Shown: positions 60,546 to 64,000 of the stretch, in pieces
Layout of the letters: each line of letters starts with the position of its first letter
Numbering within the stretch: the stretch's first letter is position 1
Source of the DNA: Nonomuraea montanisoli
Lineage (GTDB): Bacteria; Actinomycetota; Actinomycetes; Streptosporangiales; Streptosporangiaceae
DNA: 64,000 nucleotides
Direction of reading: 5' to 3'
Assembly: GCF_013363975.1 (NCBI RefSeq)
Contig: NZ_JABWGN010000004.1
Coordinates: 1 to 64,000, forward strand
The notes under the pieces: generated by a model
Seen by the model: only the letters and a program-made list of their open reading frames with translations
What the model was told of the DNA's origin: nothing
The model's database searches: none
Made by a program: the position numbers and the translations under genes

Positions 60546-60974
60546 TCAGCTCGCGGAGTCGAGCAGGACCCTTCGCAGCAGGTCCCGCAGCACCAGGCGG
60601 TCGCCACCGAGGGGCGCGAAGAGGGAGGCCGCCTGCGTGTGGGTGCGCGAGCACAGCGCCTCCCTCCTGCGCACGCCCTCCTCCGTGAGCACCAGGCGTT
60701 TGACCCGGCGGTCCGCGGGGTCGGGTTGCCGGGTGACCAGGCCGCGCCGTTCCAGCGCGTCGATGATGCCGGTCACGTTCGAGGGCTCACAGGACAGCCC
60801 GGCGGCCAGGTCGCGCATGGTGACGGGCGCCTCCAGGCCGACCATGGCGAGGGCCTGGGCGGGAGTGAGCCCCAGCTCGGCCGCGGTCGCGTTGAACTGC
60901 GCGCCCTGCCTCCCGGCGACCTGGGAGAGCAGGTGGGCCAGTTCGGCCACGAGCGGATCGGTTTCAGGGCTCAC
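60546..60974 (-). CDS. MarR family transcriptional regulator
   Basis: 142 residues; GTG start at 60974. ELGLTPAQALAMVGLEAPVTMRDLAAGLSCEPSNVTGIIDALERRGLVTRQPDPADRRVKRLVLTEEG is a MarR winged helix (D-x-x-D-R-R). Divergent from a Ddn-like gene; CTTAA-containing inverted repeats between them are the likely binding sites. Confidence 0.93.
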   Translation of the reverse strand: MSPETDPLVAELAHLLSQVAGRQGAQFNATAAELGLTPAQALAMVGLEAPVTMRDLAAGLSCEPSNVTGIIDALERRGLVTRQPDPADRRVKRLVLTEEGVRRREALCSRTHTQAASLFAPLGGDRLVLRDLLRRVLLDSAS

Positions 60975-61000
60975 CCCTGGATCATACCGAGTCTCTTCAC

Positions 61001-61065
61001 TACCTTAATGGTTGACATGCTTAAGTTTCCGCTCCTAAGCTCGACCGAAAAGTTCAGTACCTTAA
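61001..61065. promoter_or_regulatory. Ddn-like gene promoter with CTTAA boxes
   Basis: TTGACA at 61012-61017 and TAAGCT at 61036-61041 (18-base spacer) form a promoter for the rightward gene. TACCTTAA occurs at 61001-61008 and 61058-61065, and GCTTAAG/CTAAGC at 61019-61040 form inverted repeats, bracketing the promoter as MarR sites would. Confidence 0.6.
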
Positions 61066-61096
61066 CCATGTAGTACATGAAGGGAATGAGCCGGAC

Positions 61097-61552
61097 ATGA
61101 GCACGTACGACGGTCAAGAGGTCATCGACAGCCCGACGGGGTGGGTGGCCGACCACATCCGCACCTACGTCGAGTCCGGCGGCGAGCAGGGCCACCTGTT
61201 CCAGGGCCTGCCGACACTGCTGCTCACCACCCGCGGCCGCAAGTCCGGCGCGCTCCGCCGTACCGCCCTGATCTACGGGCAGGACGGCGACCGCCACCTG
61301 CTCGTGGCGTCGAACGGCGGCGATGCCCGGCACCCGGCGTGGTACCTCAACCTGATCGCCCACCCCGAGGTCGGGCTGCAGGTCGGCGCGGAGAAGTTCG
61401 ACGCGCGGGCCCGCGTCGCGACCGCCGAGGAGAAGGCGCCCCTGTGGCGGCTGATGGCGTCGATCTTTCCCACGTACGACGACTACCAGGCCAAGGCCGA
61501 TCGGGAGATTCCCCTCGTGATCCTGGAACGCCTTCCCACCCGGCTTTCCTGA
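61097..61552 (+). CDS. F420-dependent nitroreductase-family protein (Ddn-like)
   Basis: 151 residues. LLTTRGRKSGALRRTALIYGQDGDRHLLVASNGGDARHPAWYLNLIAHPEVGLQVG is the Ddn/FDOR-B signature: the T-x-G-R-K-S-G F420-phosphate loop and H-P-x-W-Y-x-N-L. Reduces quinones, enones or nitro compounds with coenzyme F420H2, consistent with an actinobacterium. RBS AAGGGAATGAG upstream of ATG. Divergent MarR gene probably regulates it. Confidence 0.93.
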   Translation: MSTYDGQEVIDSPTGWVADHIRTYVESGGEQGHLFQGLPTLLLTTRGRKSGALRRTALIYGQDGDRHLLVASNGGDARHPAWYLNLIAHPEVGLQVGAEKFDARARVATAEEKAPLWRLMASIFPTYDDYQAKADREIPLVILERLPTRLS

Positions 61553-61604
61553 GACCGGCCGGATCGCGCCGCGGCGCCGACCGTCGCGCCTGCCTCTAGG
61601 GTGG

Positions 61605-62468
61605 GTGCTCGTGACGACTGAGCGATGGGCGCTGGGCGGCGATCTGGGCGTCGCCAGGATCGGCTACGGCGCGATGAAGCTGACCGGCTGGCCGAAGGGC
61701 GAGCGGCCCGGGCGGGAGACGGCCCTGGCCGTCCTGCGCCGGGCCGTGGAGCTCGGGGTGAACCACATCGACACCTCGCACTACTACTCCCGTGACGGGG
61801 TGGCGGCCAACGAGCTGATCCGCGAGGCCCTGTCCCCGTACCCGGACGACCTGGTGATCGTGACCAAGGTGGGGGCGCTGGTCGAGGGCTCCGACCTGGC
61901 GCGGCCCGCGGCGGAGAAGACCGGCCTCACCCCCGACGGCCTGCGCCGCGGCGTCGAGGCGAACCTGCGCTCGCTCGGCGTGGACCGCCTCGACGTGGTC
62001 AACCTGCGGATGGGCGACCTCGACCGGAGCCAGACCCCGCTGGCCGGCCCCCTGGAGGCGCTGCTCGCGCTGCGCGAGGAGGGCCTGATCCGCCACCTCG
62101 GCGTCTCCAACGTCACCGCCGCCGAGTTCGAGCAGGCGCGGGCGATCGCGCCGATCGCCTGCGTCCAGAACCTCTACAACCTGGCGCGGCGCGACGACGA
62201 CCCGCTGGTCGACGCCTGCGCGCAAGCCGGGATCGCCTACGTCCCCTTCTTCCCGGTCGGCGGGTTCCAGCCGCTCACGGCCGCGCGGCTGGACGCCGTC
62301 GCCGCCCGCCACGCCGCCACCGTGCCGCAGGTGGCACTGGCGTGGCTGCTGGCCCGCTCGCCGAACATCCTGCTCATCCCCGGCACCGGCTCCCTGGCGC
62401 ACCTGGAGGAGAACGTCGCCGCAGGATCGCTGAAGCTGACGGCTGAGGACCTCGCCGACCTGGACTGA
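61605..62468 (+). CDS. Aldo/keto reductase
   Basis: 287 residues. ARIGYGAMKLTGWPKGERPGRETALAVLRRAVELGVNHIDTSHYYSRDGVAANELIREAL gives the AKR Asp and Tyr, DLVIVTKVG the Lys, and LLARSPNILLIPGTGSLAHLEENVAAGSLKLTAEDLADLD the NADPH site. The usual catalytic His position reads VVNLRMGDL, as in related actinobacterial members. NADPH-dependent carbonyl reduction is expected. GTG start at 61605, or 61611. Weak ribosome site. Confidence 0.9.
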   Translation: MLVTTERWALGGDLGVARIGYGAMKLTGWPKGERPGRETALAVLRRAVELGVNHIDTSHYYSRDGVAANELIREALSPYPDDLVIVTKVGALVEGSDLARPAAEKTGLTPDGLRRGVEANLRSLGVDRLDVVNLRMGDLDRSQTPLAGPLEALLALREEGLIRHLGVSNVTAAEFEQARAIAPIACVQNLYNLARRDDDPLVDACAQAGIAYVPFFPVGGFQPLTAARLDAVAARHAATVPQVALAWLLARSPNILLIPGTGSLAHLEENVAAGSLKLTAEDLADLD

Positions 62469-62504
62469 GGGAAGCAGCCGCGGAGCGCGCGGGGCAGCCC
62501 GGAG

Positions 62505-63971
62505 TCAGACCACCTCGAACGTGCTCATCATGGCCATGTCCTCGTGCTCCAGGTTGTGGCAGTGCATCACGTAACGGCCCCGGTAGCCGGTGAACCTGGT
62601 GACGATCTCCACGGTCTGCGCCTCCCGCAGCTCGACGGTGTCCTTCCACTCCGGTGGGCCCGCCGTCCGCTCGCCTCCCACGGAGAGCACCTGGAACGGC
62701 GACAGGTGCAGGTGGACGGGGTGCGCCACGTCGCTGGTCAGCCGCCAGATCTCCACCTGGCCGAGCTTGGGCCGGGCGTCGACGCGGCGGGCGTCGAACG
62801 GCTTGCCGTTGATCAGCCACCCGTTGTGGCCGTTCATGCTGCCGCTGCTGAACTCGAAGTCGCGGGTCACCGCCGCCCGCGCCGGGTCGAGGGCCTCCAC
62901 GCGTGACAGCGCGGCGGGGATCGCCGAGTCGTCGCGGGCGTCGCGCTCGACGGTGAAGCGCATCACCCGCGCCTGCGGCCCCTCCCCGAGGAGGTTGCGC
63001 AGCTCGACGTGCTCGCCCACGCGGTGGGCGGCGAAGTCGACGATCACGTCCGCCCGCTCGCCCGGCGCGAGCCGCACCCGGTCCGCCGATCGCGGCGCCG
63101 CCAGCAGGCCCCCGTCGCCGCCGACGCGCACCAGCCGCCCGGCGGGCGCCAGGGCGAGCTCGTAGACCCGGGCGTTGGAGGCGTTGAGCAGGCGGAACCG
63201 GTACCGGGCCCGGTCGACGCCGAGCGACGGCCACGGCGCGCCGTTGACGAGGATGACGTCGCCCAGCACGCCGCCCATGAACGCCTCCCGCGCGCCGGGC
63301 CCCTCGGGGCTCGCCGGGTAGGGCATGCTCCCGTCGGCGGCGAAGGACCGGTCGCAGATCATCAGCGGCACGTCACGCTCGCCGGACGGCAGCGGAAGCG
63401 CCGCCTCCTCCTCGTCCCCCACCAGGAAGAACCCGGCCAGCCCCCGCCACACCTGCTGGCCGGTGTAGTCCATGCGGTGGTCGTGGTACCACAGCGTGGA
63501 CGCGCGCTGGTCGAGCGGGAAGGCGTAGTCGCGGTGGGTGCCCGGCCCCACCAGGTCGGTGGGGTAGCCGTCGGACTCGGGCGGCGTGTGGCCGCCGTGC
63601 AGGTGGGTGACGGTCGGCGCGCCGAGGGCGTTGGTGACGCGCACGACGGTCCTGCGTCCGGCGCGGGCCCGGATGGTCGGCCCGGGGAAGCGCCCGTCGT
63701 ACCCCCACACCCGCGTGCGCAGGCCGGGCAGGATCTGCGCGTCGGCCTCCCGCTGCGTCAGCTCGTAGTAGTCGGTGGTGGCGTCGCTCCTGGCCGGGCG
63801 GGCCGTGACGGGCAGGGGCAGCGGCACGCCGTACGGCTTGGGCAGCGGCGCCCGGCTGGCCAGGACCTGGGGCAGCGGGGTGCGGCTCAGCAGCGAGCAG
63901 CCCGGCGCGGCCAGCGCGGCGGCCGTGCCGAGGCCGAGCAGGCGCAGGGCCCGCCTTCTGCTCATCGTCAT
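62505..63971 (-). CDS. Tat-exported multicopper oxidase
   Basis: 488 residues. Tat/lipoprotein N-terminus SRRRALRLLGLGTAAALAAPGCSLLS with a C after an A-P-G box. Copper motifs: TVTHLHGGHTPPESDG, LWYHDHRMDYTGQQVWRGLAGFFLV, HPVHLHLSPFQVL and YVMHCHNLEHEDMAMMSTFEVV (T1/T2/T3 centres). Three cupredoxin domains as in bilirubin oxidase/CueO-type enzymes. Oxidises phenolics or metal ions with oxygen, outside the membrane. No partner gene in the window. Confidence 0.95.
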   Translation of the reverse strand: MTMSRRRALRLLGLGTAAALAAPGCSLLSRTPLPQVLASRAPLPKPYGVPLPLPVTARPARSDATTDYYELTQREADAQILPGLRTRVWGYDGRFPGPTIRARAGRRTVVRVTNALGAPTVTHLHGGHTPPESDGYPTDLVGPGTHRDYAFPLDQRASTLWYHDHRMDYTGQQVWRGLAGFFLVGDEEEAALPLPSGERDVPLMICDRSFAADGSMPYPASPEGPGAREAFMGGVLGDVILVNGAPWPSLGVDRARYRFRLLNASNARVYELALAPAGRLVRVGGDGGLLAAPRSADRVRLAPGERADVIVDFAAHRVGEHVELRNLLGEGPQARVMRFTVERDARDDSAIPAALSRVEALDPARAAVTRDFEFSSGSMNGHNGWLINGKPFDARRVDARPKLGQVEIWRLTSDVAHPVHLHLSPFQVLSVGGERTAGPPEWKDTVELREAQTVEIVTRFTGYRGRYVMHCHNLEHEDMAMMSTFEVV

Positions 63972-64000
63972 GCCGCGGCCGCCGGGACGCGGCGGGACGG

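Overview
The window is very GC-rich DNA with the codon use, GTG starts, ATGA/GTGA gene overlaps, dense TetR/MarR/GntR regulators, F420-type (Ddn-like) reductase and secreted CBM2-tethered polysaccharidases of a filamentous, plant-polymer-degrading actinomycete. A member of the Streptosporangiales (Nonomuraea/Actinomadura-like) fits best, but that is inference; there is no rRNA gene or other taxonomic marker beyond a GroEL fragment. I found no tRNA, rRNA, CRISPR array, intact insertion sequence or prophage.

Layout. 1-2.6 kb: start of a groEL with a CIRCE operator, a divergent TetR gene, a GNAT acetyltransferase, a TrmO-like protein and a DoxX stub. 2.6-4.4 kb: a rearrangement scar in which one intact and one 5'-truncated ABC-2 permease abut a frameshifted aminoglycoside-phosphotransferase relic. 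4.5-9.2 kb: small regulator/reductase pairs (TetR with an epimerase-like reductase, NmrA with MarR) and a methyltransferase. 9.3-22.1 kb: a GntR-controlled carbohydrate locus in which most genes overlap by 4 bp: lipoprotein, two permeases, a GH94-like (alpha/alpha)6 enzyme, ROK kinase, SIS protein, SDR, FAD oxidoreductase and phosphotriesterase-family hydrolase. It is followed by a divergent secreted hydrolase/M28-like peptidase pair whose intergenic region repeats the 16-bp motif found at the gntR promoter. This is the most coherent candidate for an undescribed pathway: import, glycosidic cleavage, phosphorylation, isomerisation, oxidation and lactone/ester hydrolysis of an unknown glycoside.

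22.8-28.3 kb holds a single 1819-residue biotin-dependent carboxylase with the domain order of eukaryotic acetyl-CoA carboxylase, followed by a strong terminator and a Tat-exported beta-carbonic anhydrase. 29.2-34.1 kb is a xylan-degradation island (GH62, GH10, CE1, each with CBM2). The intergenic region carries three GAAA-N-TTTC palindromes, and a fourth copy plus a perfect CebR box lies upstream of the GH5 cellulase at 58.6-60.4 kb. 34.1-39.7 kb is an eroded stretch with tandem repeats, a TetR relic, a DegT-aminotransferase relic and intact TetR, quinone-oxidoreductase-like and PrpR-like regulator genes.

39.8-48.5 kb is a membrane/stress-type cluster bracketed by two DUF1269-like paralogues: a small membrane protein, a class II amidotransferase, a GH15 enzyme, a P-type cation ATPase with an altered ion-binding motif, and an MFS exporter. 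48.5-64 kb contains regulator/enzyme pairs (ArsR/oxidoreductase, NarL-type two-component system, TetR/tautomerase, TetR/FAD monooxygenase with a frameshift, HTH/erythromycin esterase, MarR/Ddn-like), a secreted PAF-acetylhydrolase-like lipase, the cellulase, an aldo/keto reductase and a Tat-exported multicopper oxidase.
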